Shown piece by piece: positions 52,960-63,916 of a stretch of 64,000 nucleotides of DNA. Numbering within the stretch: position 1 is the first letter of the stretch; the number at the start of each line of letters is the position of its first letter. Both the position numbers and the translations under genes were made by a program. The DNA comes from CAZMGB01 sp964565775 (GTDB lineage: Bacteria; Chloroflexota; Dehalococcoidia; DSTF01; JALHUB01): positions 1-64,000 of the forward strand of contig CAZMGB010000019.1 of NCBI GenBank assembly GCA_964565775.1. Direction: 5' to 3'. Below the pieces are notes generated by a model. It saw only the letters and a list, made by a program, of their open reading frames with translations, did no database searches and was not told where the DNA came from.

Positions 52960-53186
52960 ACCTGCCCCTCCAGCGACGTATCGACCGCCAGTATCCCGAA
53001 TCCATGCTCAATGAACAACGTGTGCCGCCGCCAAGCCCAGTCCGGCAGACCGCTGTGGCCATCATGGAGGAGCTATCGTGAGAATAGGAGAGCTTGGGAG
53101 CCCCTGAGGCATATGGGCCGTCTGCTGGTTCGCCTGGATGCCGCAACACCGGTTGCGGGCGCGCGGCCTTTCCGGTAAATATAGTC

Positions 53187-53213
53187 TTAGCACTCTGCCG
53201 GAATGAGTGCTAA
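53187..53213 (+). promoter_or_regulatory. CIRCE element (HrcA operator) upstream of groEL
   Basis: TTAGCACTC-N9-GAGTGCTAA is an exact match to the CIRCE consensus, 21 bases before the groEL ATG. HrcA bound here represses the gene until heat or protein stress. TAAATA just upstream may be the -10 box. Confidence 0.95.
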
Positions 53214-53222
53214 TCTTGATAG

Positions 53223-54848
<1,626 letters not shown>

Positions 54849-54872
54849 CTACGACCCGCATCGCCCAAGATT

Positions 54873-55182
54873 CGAAGGCCAGACTTGAGTCGTTCGGCTG
54901 AGCTCACGACGAAGCCTGGCCTTCATGGTTGTTCGTTCGATCTCTTTCCTCCGGACGGGCCTGATGGCCATCAACATAATGACCCGACAGAACTCGATCT
55001 TCGTAGGTCGGGGTCTTGAGACCCCGACAGGTTCGCGAGGGTCTGAAGACCCTCGCCTACAAGGCGGTCGCGGTCTCGGCAGATCCTCTCAATGGCCATA
55101 AGCCGGCAGCTTCCGGCGAAGCTGCGGATTTCAATCCGACAGTCTTGCGTCCGAAGGCCAGGCTTAAGCCTGGCCTTCCTGT
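54873..55182. repeat. Cluster of intergenic palindromes after groEL
   Basis: The 523-base space between groEL and the ROK gene holds several dispersed palindromes: a long-form CGAAGGCCAGACTTGAG...GCCTGGCCTTC (54873-54932), GTCGGGGTCTTGAGACCCCGAC with the neighbouring CGAGGGTCTGAAGACCCTCG (about 55008-55060), and a short perfect CGAAGGCCAGGCTTAAGCCTGGCCTTC (about 55152-55179). No gene is evident in the gap. Confidence 0.82.
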
Positions 55183-55371
55183 TTCATGACGTCCTCCCTC
55201 CCCCACGGATAGACCTGAAAGTCTTTCCCTACGTGCATGCATGTCTTGCATGTCTGTGGTGTGTCCGACTGACGCCACAGGGCCGCCTCCTGTAAGATAA
55301 GAGGCTGTGATGAACGTTCCCTCCCTCTCCGCTGAGATGGAACCTCCAGGGTCCCGTGAAGGAGGCCCCAC

Positions 55372-56355
55372 ATGACCAGGCGTCGCGCTCCTGTCTACCT
55401 CGGCGGCATCGACCTGGGCGGCACCAAGATCCTGTCGCTTGTTGCCTCGAACAAGGGCGAGACGCTGGGTCAGGACCGGCGGCCCACCCGGGCAAGGGAA
55501 GGGCCGCAAGTCGTGATCGCGGGAATGGTAGACTCCCTGAGGACGGCGGCGGCCAAGGCAGGCCTCGACGTCGGCCGGCTCGCAGGGGTCGGCGTAGTGT
55601 CCCCCGGGCCGCTCGACTACGCGAGCGGCGTCATCGAAGACTCACCCAACCTCCCGGGCTGGCGGGGCGTGCCCCTCGCCGACGAGATGTGCGCCGCCCT
55701 GGGCGTCCCCGTGTTCGTCGACAACGACGCCAATGCCGCCGGCCTGGGCGAGTGCGTCTTCGGTGCCGGCCGGGGCTATCGACACGTCATCTACGTCACG
55801 GTTAGCACAGGCATAGGCGGAGGCATAGTAGTCGACGGCCAGGTCTACCGGGGCACGTCGGGCGCCGCCGGCGAGGTAGGCCACCAGGTGGTCGAGGATG
55901 GCGGCCCCCTCTGTAGCTGCGGCCGCCGCGGCTGCCTGGAGGAGCTGGCCTCGGGCACTGCCATCGCCCACAGGGCGCGCGAGCTGGTGGCCGAAGGAAA
56001 GGGCGCCCGCATAGCGGCACTGGCCGGACAGAACGAGCCCCCCACGGCCCGAGCCGTCCATCAGGCGGCGCGCGAGGGGGACCCGGAAGCACGCCGCATC
56101 ATCGAGGAGGCCGGGCACTACCTGGGCGTGGGGCTGGCCAACCTCGTCAACATCTTCAACCCGGAGCTCATCATCATCGGCGGCGGGCTCACCAAGATGG
56201 GGCGGATGCTGCTTGACCCCGCCCGGCAGGTCGTTCGGCGGGAGCCCTTCGCCCAGGCCCGGCGTGACGTCCGCATCGTGAGGGCAGCGCTGGGCGACCG
56301 GGTGGGCGCGCTGGGTGCCGTGGCCCTGGCGATGGAGAGGCTCGGGATACTTTGA
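55372..56355 (+). CDS. ROK family sugar kinase (glucokinase-like)
   Basis: A 327-residue kinase. The ATP motif GGIDLGGTKILSLV is at residues 10-24; the sugar site VFVDNDANAAGLGE has the catalytic Asp (about 118); GTSGAAGEVGHQVVEDGGPLCSCGRRGCLEELASG is, in parts, the ROK signature with the zinc-binding CxCGxxGCxE. No ROK repressor HTH is present, so it is enzymatic, probably phosphorylating glucose. GAAGGAGG precedes the ATG. Confidence 0.9.
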   Translation: MTRRRAPVYLGGIDLGGTKILSLVASNKGETLGQDRRPTRAREGPQVVIAGMVDSLRTAAAKAGLDVGRLAGVGVVSPGPLDYASGVIEDSPNLPGWRGVPLADEMCAALGVPVFVDNDANAAGLGECVFGAGRGYRHVIYVTVSTGIGGGIVVDGQVYRGTSGAAGEVGHQVVEDGGPLCSCGRRGCLEELASGTAIAHRARELVAEGKGARIAALAGQNEPPTARAVHQAAREGDPEARRIIEEAGHYLGVGLANLVNIFNPELIIIGGGLTKMGRMLLDPARQVVRREPFAQARRDVRIVRAALGDRVGALGAVALAMERLGIL

Positions 56356-56395
56356 TGCCCGGCCTGCGATGCTTAATCTGGGCTCCGGCACGACC

Positions 56396-56851
56396 CTAGG
56401 GTGTCGGCTCCACGTCTTCCGGGGCCGTGGCGGCGGCCTCCTCCTCGAGGATCGGCTCCATCACCTTGATCAGCCGGGCCAGCCTGTCCGCGACCCGCTC
56501 AGCGAGGGCATCGTCCAGGTGCGTGAACGGCAGCGTCCCATGAAGCCGTGTCCAGGAGCGAGTCCACTCCTCCAACTCCACGGCCGGGCCGAGCTGTGAC
56601 TGGATCTCCGCCGCGCGCTCGCTGAGGACGCGAGCCCAACGGTAATTGTCCTCGCGCTCCGCCTCGAAGTGCAGGCCGACCTCGATGCGACCGGTCTTGC
56701 GCTGGAGCCAGACCTCGTAATGAATGCGAGGGTCGCCGCGGTAGAGCTGCATCAGGCTGAAGCGCAGGCGGCTGTCGAAGCGCCGTAGGTCGGGAGGAAG
56801 GTTCGCCTCCGCCAGTTCTCGGACGCGGATCAAGAACTCGTGGACGCGCAA
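56396..56851 (-). CDS. Conserved hypothetical protein
   Basis: A protein of about 151 residues. The confident part begins around RVHEFLIRVRELAEANLPPD and contains SRLRFSLMQLYRGDPRIHYE and an acidic, helical C-terminus ending EEAAATAPEDVEPTP. The frame is open to 57040, but that would overlap the divergent peptidase gene; the TTG at 56851 is a tentative start. It faces the ROK gene convergently. Family not recognised. Confidence 0.6.
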   Translation of the reverse strand: MRVHEFLIRVRELAEANLPPDLRRFDSRLRFSLMQLYRGDPRIHYEVWLQRKTGRIEVGLHFEAEREDNYRWARVLSERAAEIQSQLGPAVELEEWTRSWTRLHGTLPFTHLDDALAERVADRLARLIKVMEPILEEEAAATAPEDVEPTP

Positions 56852-56994
56852 GTCTCTGCACCGACGGAGGAGTTCGCAAGTGGCCCCATGATAGCGTCGG
56901 TCGCCAGCGACGACAAGGACCTGCTGCCGACTGACTCTCTTCTCCCTCAGGCCCGGATCGTTTATCTTAGGGCCGCCCCCGCCGTATCGCCGAG

Positions 56995-58506
56995 ATGAAA
57001 GAGAGGACGGAGCGTACCTTGAGGCCGATCGGCAATGCAAAGCGAAAGCTGCTGGACGAGTTCGACTGTGAGGCCGAGGCTTTCAACACCGCCCTCGAAC
57101 GCGAGTACTACCTGAACTACTCCGGCCAGAAGGAAGACCTGGTCCTGGCGCCCATCTTCGAGAAGCATGCCCGCCTCTTCTCGCGAGAGACCATCGAACT
57201 ACTGGGGCGGGGGCCTCGCGGCGACCCCCGCCACGCCGGCCTGCGCGAGTTCGTCGTCGGCGGCCATCTGGAGAACGCAGCCCGCGCTCTGACCGAGGAG
57301 ATATCGACCCGCGAGAGCAAGGACAGCGTGCGGTGGGACGGGCGCGACATCCCCTATCGCTCCCTGGCGGTCCTGGCCACAAATGAGGCCGACGCCGAAC
57401 GCCGCCACGAGATCGATCGGCTGCGGCTGACCGCGACGGCGGCCCAGAACCCTCTGCGGGAGCGTCGCTGGGGCGTCCTGCACAGCCGGGCCCGCGACCT
57501 GGGCTACCGGTGCTACGCCGCCGTCTACGACGACATAGGCCATCTCGGCCTGAAAGACCTGGCCGCCCAGACGGAGAGATTCCTCTGGAGGACCGAGAAG
57601 ACCTACCGCTCCCGGCTAGAGGAGTACATTCGCGCCATGGGGCTCACTCCGGCGATGGCCGAGCGCAGCGACATCTCGCACCTCGTACGCGCGCCTCAAT
57701 TCGACCGCTATTTCTCGGCCGAGGGGCTCCTCCCCGCCCTCGGCGAGACGCTGCGCGGCCTCGGCATCGACACCTCCCGCCAGGCCAACGTGCAGATGGA
57801 CACGGAGGCGCGGCCCCGCAAGTCGCCCCGCGCTTTCTGCTGCGCGATCCGCGTGCCCGATGAGGTAGTGCTGGTGATCAGCCCCCGCGGCGGCCAGGAC
57901 GACTACCGCGCTCTCTTCCACGAGGCCGGCCACGCCCAACACTTCGCCCACGTGGACCGCTCCCTGCCCTTCGCGCACCGGGGCCTGGGCGACAACTCCG
58001 TCACGGAGGCCTACGCTTTCCTGCTGGAGCACCTGGTCCATGCTCCAGCCTGGCTCCACCACCATCTCGCGATGGAGGACCCGACTGAGTACGTGGCCCT
58101 GGTGCGATTCCACAGGCTCTATATGCTCCGTCGCTACGCCGCCAAGCTCCGGTACGAGCTGGAGTTGCATGGGGGCGAGGACGCGCGGTCGAAGGCGAAG
58201 CGCTACGCTGACCTCCTGACCGCCGCCCTGGGCGTGCGCTACACCGGCGAAGACTACCTGTTCGACGTGGACGACGGCTTCTACTGCGCCCGCTACCTCA
58301 GGGCCTGGATCTTCGAGGCGCAGCTACGAAGCCGTCTCGCTGCCCAGTTCGGCACCGAGTGGTTCCCGCAGGCCGAGGCTGGCGACTACCTTCGCAGCCT
58401 CTGGGCACAGGGGCAGCGGCTGTCCGTCACCGAGCTGAGCCGCCAACTGGGCTTCCAGGGTCTCGACATGGAGCCGCTAGCCGCCGAGTTTGTCCCGCTA
58501 GTTTGA
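56995..58506 (+). CDS. M3-like zinc metallopeptidase
   Basis: A 503-residue thimet/oligoendopeptidase-like enzyme. The zinc motif HEAGH lies in YRALFHEAGHAQHFAHV (about 307-311), with the third ligand Glu in NSVTEAYAFLLEHLVH (about 340). The C-terminal Tyr-rich helices (YLFDVDDGFYCARYLRAWIFEAQLR in outline) are characteristic. It is shorter than PepF (about 600) and diverges in the N-terminal part. It probably cleaves oligopeptides in the cytoplasm; no signal peptide is seen. Confidence 0.85.
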   Translation: MKERTERTLRPIGNAKRKLLDEFDCEAEAFNTALEREYYLNYSGQKEDLVLAPIFEKHARLFSRETIELLGRGPRGDPRHAGLREFVVGGHLENAARALTEEISTRESKDSVRWDGRDIPYRSLAVLATNEADAERRHEIDRLRLTATAAQNPLRERRWGVLHSRARDLGYRCYAAVYDDIGHLGLKDLAAQTERFLWRTEKTYRSRLEEYIRAMGLTPAMAERSDISHLVRAPQFDRYFSAEGLLPALGETLRGLGIDTSRQANVQMDTEARPRKSPRAFCCAIRVPDEVVLVISPRGGQDDYRALFHEAGHAQHFAHVDRSLPFAHRGLGDNSVTEAYAFLLEHLVHAPAWLHHHLAMEDPTEYVALVRFHRLYMLRRYAAKLRYELELHGGEDARSKAKRYADLLTAALGVRYTGEDYLFDVDDGFYCARYLRAWIFEAQLRSRLAAQFGTEWFPQAEAGDYLRSLWAQGQRLSVTELSRQLGFQGLDMEPLAAEFVPLV

Positions 58507-58531
58507 CGTTTTCGATAGGGCAAGATAATCT
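58503..58531 (+). promoter_or_regulatory. Promoter of the thiolase gene
   Basis: TTGACG (58503-58508) and TAATCT (58526-58531) with exactly 17 bases between them. The -35 box overlaps the stop codon of the peptidase gene. The thiolase ATG is 37 bases further on behind GAAAGGAG. Confidence 0.72.
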
Positions 58532-58567
58532 CCGGTTAAGGACATTCGCTGCGAAAGGAGCGCCGCA

Positions 58568-59815
58568 ATGAGAGAAGCAGTTGTAGTTGACATGGCGCGG
58601 ACGGCTTTCGGCCGTGCCGGCGCCCGAGGAGTGTTCAGAGAAATCACCCACGTAGAGATGATGGTCCCACTCTTGAAGGCCATCATCGAGAGGAACAAGC
58701 TGGACCCCAACCTGATCGACGAGGTCCACATCGGCTCCGTGGAGCTCTCCATGCCCCTCACGAAGGCCCGCACATACATGTTCGAGGCAGGTCTGCCGGA
58801 CACGATCTGGGGCACGGACGTCAACACGCAGTGCGCCAGCGCACTTCAGACGGTGGTCGAGGGCTGCCAGGCGGTGGCGTGCGGCTCGGCCGACATAATC
58901 CTCGCCGGCGGCATTGAGACGATGGGCCGGTCGGGCCCCGTCTCACCGGAGGAGGCGTCCGGCAAGCGCCCGGGGCTGGAGGCCTTCGCCCAGACGAAGT
59001 CTGAGACTCCGTACCCGCCCGACTGGAAAGAGGCGGAGCTACTGCCGCGCTGGTACCGGGTGCGGGCGCCCTGGATCATGAACATGGGCCTCACAGCGGA
59101 GAAGCTGTCGGAGGTCTACAAGATCTCGCGAGAGGACGCCGACCAGTTCGCCCTGGAGAGCCAGACGAAGGCCGTCGCCGCCCAGGACGCCGGCAAGTTC
59201 GACCCGGAGATCATCCCCATCACCGTCAAGTACAAGGACGGCTCGACCAAAGTCATCGACAAGGACCAGGGGCCGCGCCGCGAGACGAGCCTGGAGGCGC
59301 TGGCTCAGCTCAGGCCCGCCTACAAGGAGGACGGCCTTGTGACCGCCGGTAACTCCTGCCCGCGCAACGACGGCGGCACGCTCTGCCTCATCATGTCGAA
59401 GGACAAGGCCAAAGAGCTGGGCTACAAGCCGCTACTCACATACCGCCACTCGGCCACCGCCGGCGTCGACCCCGAGATCATGGGCATCGGGCCGGTATAC
59501 GCCACGCGCAAGCTGCTCCAGCGCTCGGGCATGTCCCTGGACCAGTTCGATCTGATCGAGGTCAACGAGGCGTTCGCGTGCCAAGTGGTTGCGGTGGGCC
59601 GCGAGCTGGACTTCACCGACAAGCAGTGGAAGTGCGTCAACGTGAACGGCGGCGCCGTCGCCCTCGGCCATCCCCTGGGTGCGACGGGCGCGCGCCTGGT
59701 CGGCACCATCGGCTTCGAGATGCAGCGCCGCGGTGCCCGCTGGGGCCTGACGACTCTCTGCCAGGGCAGCGGTATGGGCTACGCCGTCGCCTGGGAGCGT
59801 GAGAGCTACGACTAG
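58568..59815 (+). CDS. Acetyl-CoA acetyltransferase / thiolase
   Basis: A 415-residue thiolase. The acyl-accepting Cys is in VNTQCASALQTV (about 89); the His of GGAVALGHPLGATGARLVG (about 366) and Cys of TLCQGSGMGYAV (about 398) complete the triad; EVNEAFACQVVAVG is the NEAF box. It makes or cleaves 3-ketoacyl-CoA in fatty-acid degradation or acetoacetyl-CoA formation. It has its own promoter and is followed by tandem palindromes. Confidence 0.92.
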   Translation: MREAVVVDMARTAFGRAGARGVFREITHVEMMVPLLKAIIERNKLDPNLIDEVHIGSVELSMPLTKARTYMFEAGLPDTIWGTDVNTQCASALQTVVEGCQAVACGSADIILAGGIETMGRSGPVSPEEASGKRPGLEAFAQTKSETPYPPDWKEAELLPRWYRVRAPWIMNMGLTAEKLSEVYKISREDADQFALESQTKAVAAQDAGKFDPEIIPITVKYKDGSTKVIDKDQGPRRETSLEALAQLRPAYKEDGLVTAGNSCPRNDGGTLCLIMSKDKAKELGYKPLLTYRHSATAGVDPEIMGIGPVYATRKLLQRSGMSLDQFDLIEVNEAFACQVVAVGRELDFTDKQWKCVNVNGGAVALGHPLGATGARLVGTIGFEMQRRGARWGLTTLCQGSGMGYAVAWERESYD

Positions 59816-59838
59816 TCGCGGCAGCGGTCGCAACGACG

Positions 59839-59990
59839 GGCCGGGAGCGCCGCGACCACGCCTGGCACCCGACCCGGAGCAATGACACGAAGGCCAGGCT
59901 TAGGCCTGGCCGGGAGCGCCGCGACCACGCCTAGTGCCCGACCCGGAGCAATGACACGAAGGCCAGGCTTAAGCCTGGCCTTCGCCATTG
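59839..59990. repeat. 69-bp tandem duplication carrying gene-end palindromes
   Basis: A 69-bp unit starting GGCCGGGAGCGCCGCGACCA and ending in the CGAAGGCCAGGCTT palindrome half occurs at 59839 and 59908, differing at a few bases (GGCACC against AGTGCC). The second copy completes the palindrome AGGCTTAAGCCTGGCCTTCG. It follows the thiolase gene and likely serves as terminator. Confidence 0.85.
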
Positions 59991-60047
59991 ACGCTGCCGG
60001 GAACCTCTTCGCCCTCTCAGGCGTCATACGGAGTGGAGGTACCTGCA

Positions 60048-60347
60048 GTGCGGCTTGCTCTTTTCGCCGCCCTCCTGCTCGTTGCCGGCGCGACAACGTG
60101 CGGCGGCGAAGCCAGTCGATACGAGGTGACGGTGGAGTTCAACACCTCGGTAACGCAAGACAGCATCGATGAGGTCGCCGCTTTCTTCCGCACGTTTGAC
60201 GACGACCTCGAGTTCCTGATACTGGAGAGGTTCCCACCCCAGGGTCACGCGACGCTCGCGACCGACACGGCCGACTTCTGTCGCACTGTCGAGACGGAGC
60301 TAACGGCGAAGAGCTACGTGGATAGCGCATCCTGCCGGCCACAGTAG
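60048..60347 (+). CDS. Small secreted hypothetical protein
   Basis: A 99-residue protein. MRLALFAALLLVAGATTCGG is a signal peptide, with a Cys at position 18 that could be a degenerate lipobox. The mature part (YEVTVEFNTSVTQDSIDEVA, FFRTFDDDLEFLILERFPP) looks like a small alpha/beta domain; two more cysteines near the C-terminus could form a disulfide. GTG start seven bases after GGAGGT. Function unknown. Confidence 0.7.
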   Translation: MRLALFAALLLVAGATTCGGEASRYEVTVEFNTSVTQDSIDEVAAFFRTFDDDLEFLILERFPPQGHATLATDTADFCRTVETELTAKSYVDSASCRPQ

Positions 60348-60552
60348 CCACATTCGGTCCGATCCGTTTGAGGCTCTCGCAGAACAGGAGCCGTGCCTCG
60401 ATCTGTCGAAAGCGACGTCCGGACTTGTCCCGCCTTCGCAGCGCATATTTGTGAGTGCGTGCATGAGCCGCCTGGCCTTCCTTGCGGTGTCCCACGTGCC
60501 CTGCTAGAATGACGGCACTTCAGGCGGCCCCGAATCAGTTGGAGGAAGCGTC

Positions 60553-61131
60553 ATGACGGCCGTTATCATTCTCGTCGTCGTCCTCGGCCTGCTGCTGCTC
60601 CTGGCCCTCTTCGTGTTCGGCATGTACAACAGCCTCATCCGCTCGCGGGTGCGGACGCGCGAAGCCTGGTCGGGCATCGACGTGCAGCTCAAGCGACGTT
60701 CCAGCCTGGTGCCGAACCTGGTGGAGACGGTGAAGGGCTACGCGGCACACGAGCGCGAGGTGCTGGAGAACGTGACGAAGGCCCGCGCTCAGGTCGACCA
60801 GGCCGGCGGCGCCCGCGAAGCGACCGACGCCAACAACCAGCTAAGCCAGGCCCTCCGCCACCTCTTTGCGGTGGCCGAGAACTACCCCAACCTCAAGGCC
60901 AACGAGAACTTCCTGGCCCTGCAGCGTGAGCTCTCCGACATCGAGGAGAAGATCGCCTTCGCCCGTCAGTTCTACAACCGCAACGTCACGGACTTCAACA
61001 CGAAGATCCAGGTCTTCCCCAACGTGATCATGGCCAACATGATGGGCCTCCAGCGCTTCGAGTTCTTCCAGGCGGAGGAGGAGGCACGCGAGGACGTGCG
61101 GGTCAGCTTCGGCCCGCCCACCTCGCCGTGA
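60553..61131 (+). CDS. lemA: LemA family protein
   Basis: A 192-residue protein with one N-terminal membrane helix (about 4-26) and a helical LemA domain: YNSLIRSRVRTREAWSGIDVQLKRRSSLVPNLVETVKGYA and ENFLALQRELSDIEEKIAFARQFYN in outline. The stop overlaps the GTG of the M48 peptidase gene. LemA and HtpX-type proteases are commonly paired in membrane protein quality control. Confidence 0.92.
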   Translation: MTAVIILVVVLGLLLLLALFVFGMYNSLIRSRVRTREAWSGIDVQLKRRSSLVPNLVETVKGYAAHEREVLENVTKARAQVDQAGGAREATDANNQLSQALRHLFAVAENYPNLKANENFLALQRELSDIEEKIAFARQFYNRNVTDFNTKIQVFPNVIMANMMGLQRFEFFQAEEEAREDVRVSFGPPTSP

Positions 61132-62066
61132 CGGAGCGCCGGGCGGCACCCATGGAGCAGCCCGTCCTCATCTACGACCGCATCGCCGCCAACCGCAGGA
61201 ACACCTGGCTGCTGATGGTCGCGTTCCTGCTTCTCATATTCGGTTTCGCCGTCGCCATCGGCATCCTCCTGGGCATGCCGCCCGCCTTCAGCCCCATCAT
61301 CGCCGTGCCCCTCGTCATCTTCGCGCTGTTCAGCTTCTACGCGTCGCCGGGCATCACCCTGGCGATCTCTCAGGCGCACGAGGTGACGAAGGAGGAGGAG
61401 CCGGAGCTGTTCCGGACGGTCGAGAACCTGTGCATCGGCGCGGGCCTTCCCATGCCGAAGGTGTACGTCATCGAGGACGGGGCGCCCAACGCCTTCGCGA
61501 CTGGGCGCGACCCCGAACACGCCGTCGTCTGTGTCACCCGTGGCCTCTTGAACAAGCTGGATCACCTGGAGCTGGAAGGCGTCATCGCCCACGAGCTGTC
61601 GCACGTCGGGAACTACGACATCCGCCTAATGACGATAGTCGTGGTGCTGGTAGGGCTTGTCGCCCTCATGGCCGACTTGATGCTGCGGCTCACTTTCTTC
61701 GGGGCCGGTCGCAGGAGCAGCAACCGCGACCGTGGCGGAGGAGCCGGCTTCGCCGTCATTTACGCCATCGCTCTTGTGGGTATCGTTCTTACACCGATCG
61801 CCGCCCAGCTCATCAAGTTCGCGATCTCCCGCCAGCGCGAGTACCTGGCAGACTCCTCGGCTGCACTGCTGACCCGCTACCCGGAAGGGCTGGCCCGCGC
61901 CCTCGAGAAGATATCCGGCGACAACGACCCGCTGGAGGCGGCCAACAAGGCGACGGCCCACCTCTACATCGTCAACCCCCTCATCGAGCACCAGAGCTTC
62001 CTCAATTCCCTCTTTGACACTCACCCACCCATCCAGGAGCGCATCCGCATCCTTCGGGCTATGTAA
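61128..62066 (+). CDS. M48 family membrane metallopeptidase (HtpX-like)
   Basis: A 312-residue zinc protease with four likely membrane helices. The zinc motif HELSH is in GVIAHELSHVGNYDIRL (about 146-150); the third ligand Glu is in SRQREYLADSSAALLTRYPE. NAFATGRDPEHAVVCVTRGLL is a conserved substrate-binding strand. GTG start overlapping the LemA gene stop (GTGA). It probably degrades misfolded membrane proteins. Confidence 0.92.
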   Translation: MTERRAAPMEQPVLIYDRIAANRRNTWLLMVAFLLLIFGFAVAIGILLGMPPAFSPIIAVPLVIFALFSFYASPGITLAISQAHEVTKEEEPELFRTVENLCIGAGLPMPKVYVIEDGAPNAFATGRDPEHAVVCVTRGLLNKLDHLELEGVIAHELSHVGNYDIRLMTIVVVLVGLVALMADLMLRLTFFGAGRRSSNRDRGGGAGFAVIYAIALVGIVLTPIAAQLIKFAISRQREYLADSSAALLTRYPEGLARALEKISGDNDPLEAANKATAHLYIVNPLIEHQSFLNSLFDTHPPIQERIRILRAM

Positions 62067-62088
62067 CCGACGCGCGCTAGTCGAAACG

Positions 62089-62115
62089 AAGGCCAGGCTT
62101 AAGCCTGGCCTTTGT
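62089..62115. terminator. Palindromic terminator (GAAGGCCAGGCTT family)
   Basis: CGAAGGCCAGGCTTAAGCC followed by TGGCCTTTGTT forms a stem of about 12 bp with a short T-rich tail, 23 bases after the M48 gene stop and before the convergent MFS gene. Confidence 0.8.
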
Positions 62116-62214
62116 TCTTGATGCAGTCGCCCCTTCGCCTGTCGACAAGCCCATCCCGAACGCTCTGTGCGATGCAGAAAGCCGGGCGCCCGGGTGAGCG
62201 ACGCGAGAACAGGA

Positions 62215-63906
62215 CTAGTGGGGCGCCCGCCAGATCTCGGTCCAGCGGAAGCGCCTCACGGCTCCGCGTCCGATCAGGAGGGCGGGCACGACGGCAATGA
62301 GGCAGACCACGGCGGCCGCGACGAAGGTGTCGCTGAAAGTGCTCACTTCCAGTCCCGTCACCATCTTCCGGAACTCGGGCGAGTCCAGCGGGATCGTCCC
62401 CGCCTGCTGGTAGAAGCTCCCCAGCCCCCTCGAGGTCAGCAGGGCCACCCCAATAAGCATGCCCACGAGGCGCATCACGACCAGCAGCGCGGAGGCCGTG
62501 GCGCGCTGGGTATCAGCGACGGCGTTGATGACGGCGGCGCTGATGGGGGCGATCACAAGGCCGAAGCCCAGGCCCGTGAGCAGGAGGTTCAGGCTGAACG
62601 CGGGGTCGGCGATGTCGGCCGACCAGAAGCTCATCATGAAGAAACCGGCCGCAGCCACGAGCATCCCCAGGGCGGTGGTCCGCTGATACCCCAGCCACGT
62701 CGCCAGGAAGCCGCCCAGCACCGCCCCCACCGGCAGCATCACGGTCAGCCGCATCAGGTTCAACCCGCCCTCGAAGTACGACCCGCCCTTGACGACGATC
62801 GTGAACACGGGGATGTCCACCATAGCGACGATCAGAGTGCCCCCCATGAGGAGGTGCGTAAGGTTGCCGGCGGAGAAGGGTAGAGAGCGAAACAGCGAGA
62901 GCACCAGCATGGGAGCCTTCGTCAGGCGCTCCCGCCAGAGGAAGGCCGCACCGAAGGCAGCGGCCAGCACGTAGAGGCCCGCATTCACCGCCGGCGGTCG
63001 CCCAGCGACGGGGTCATCGGTCAGGGCTACCGCCAGACATGTGAGCGCGCCGCCCAAGAGGACGCCGCCTACATAGTCCACGGGGGTTGTCGGCGCTTCC
63101 TCCTTCCGTGTCATCGCCAATATCGCCGCGACGAGGGGAAGCGAAAGGGGCAGCACAACCCATAGATGGCTGCTGGCGAAAAAGGCGTGCACCTGGCCCC
63201 CTCCCCACGCGCTCTCAATCACGGCTACGACCACGAGTGCGACCATCAGGGTTATCCCCAGTGCGAAGCGGCGGACGTGTTCGCCCAGGCTTTGGGTCAG
63301 CCAGCTCGCTCCCGTCGTATTCAAGACGATGAAGATGACAGGGAGAGCAAGAGGCACGTTGATCCAGAAGTGACCGCGCCAGCCCAGGAGCTGAACCCAG
63401 CTCCCGCCCCAGAGCGGACCGAACAGGCCTCCTCCCTCGGCCGCTGCGCCGAGAAAGCCCAGGCCCAGCGCCCTCCTCTCAGGTGGGAGGTGGCTGGCTA
63501 CCATGGCCATCGACACCGGCACCAGCCCCCCGCCGCCGATCGCCTGCACGGCGCGGGCGACGATCAGCTCGTTCAGGCTCCCGGCCACCGATACCCACAG
63601 GGAACCGACGACAAAGAGGGCGAGGCTCAGTATGAAGATGCGACTGTGTCCGTATACGTCGGCCACGCGCCCTATGAGGGGCATCGCCACGACGTAGCCC
63701 AGGATGTAGCCGTTGATCACCCACGCGGAGCGGTAGAACTGGTCCAGGGGCACGTTCACGCCCGTCAGAATGGGCTCGAGAAGGGTGACGACGACTGTCT
63801 GGTCCATGGCGCCCAGGAATACGGCGAACCCCACGGCCCCCATGAGCCACGTTGAGGAGAGCGCCCTGGGCCTCAGGATTGCGGCAAGCTGCGGCGGGGC
63901 CTCCAT
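62215..63906 (-). CDS. MFS transporter of the DHA2 (14-helix) family, P55-like
   Basis: A 563-residue exporter with about 14 transmembrane helices. GAMDQTVVVTLLEPI in TM1 holds the membrane Asp typical of DHA2 drug/H+ antiporters; GRVADVYGHSRIF is MFS motif A, and GGGGLVPVSMAMVASHLPPERRALGLGFLGAAAEGGGLFGPLWGG contains motif C. Its start is ten bases after the stop of an upstream gene ending like an LprG-type lipoprotein. In mycobacteria LprG and P55 export triacylglycerides and drugs; a similar lipid role is an inference. Confidence 0.9.
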   Translation of the reverse strand: MEAPPQLAAILRPRALSSTWLMGAVGFAVFLGAMDQTVVVTLLEPILTGVNVPLDQFYRSAWVINGYILGYVVAMPLIGRVADVYGHSRIFILSLALFVVGSLWVSVAGSLNELIVARAVQAIGGGGLVPVSMAMVASHLPPERRALGLGFLGAAAEGGGLFGPLWGGSWVQLLGWRGHFWINVPLALPVIFIVLNTTGASWLTQSLGEHVRRFALGITLMVALVVVAVIESAWGGGQVHAFFASSHLWVVLPLSLPLVAAILAMTRKEEAPTTPVDYVGGVLLGGALTCLAVALTDDPVAGRPPAVNAGLYVLAAAFGAAFLWRERLTKAPMLVLSLFRSLPFSAGNLTHLLMGGTLIVAMVDIPVFTIVVKGGSYFEGGLNLMRLTVMLPVGAVLGGFLATWLGYQRTTALGMLVAAAGFFMMSFWSADIADPAFSLNLLLTGLGFGLVIAPISAAVINAVADTQRATASALLVVMRLVGMLIGVALLTSRGLGSFYQQAGTIPLDSPEFRKMVTGLEVSTFSDTFVAAAVVCLIAVVPALLIGRGAVRRFRWTEIWRAPH

Positions 63907-63916
63907 GTCGAGGGGA

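Noticed and set aside
59839..59990. Direct repeats considered as a CRISPR array
   Set aside because: Only two copies occur, the repeat is 69 bp with no unique spacers, and no cas genes are present.
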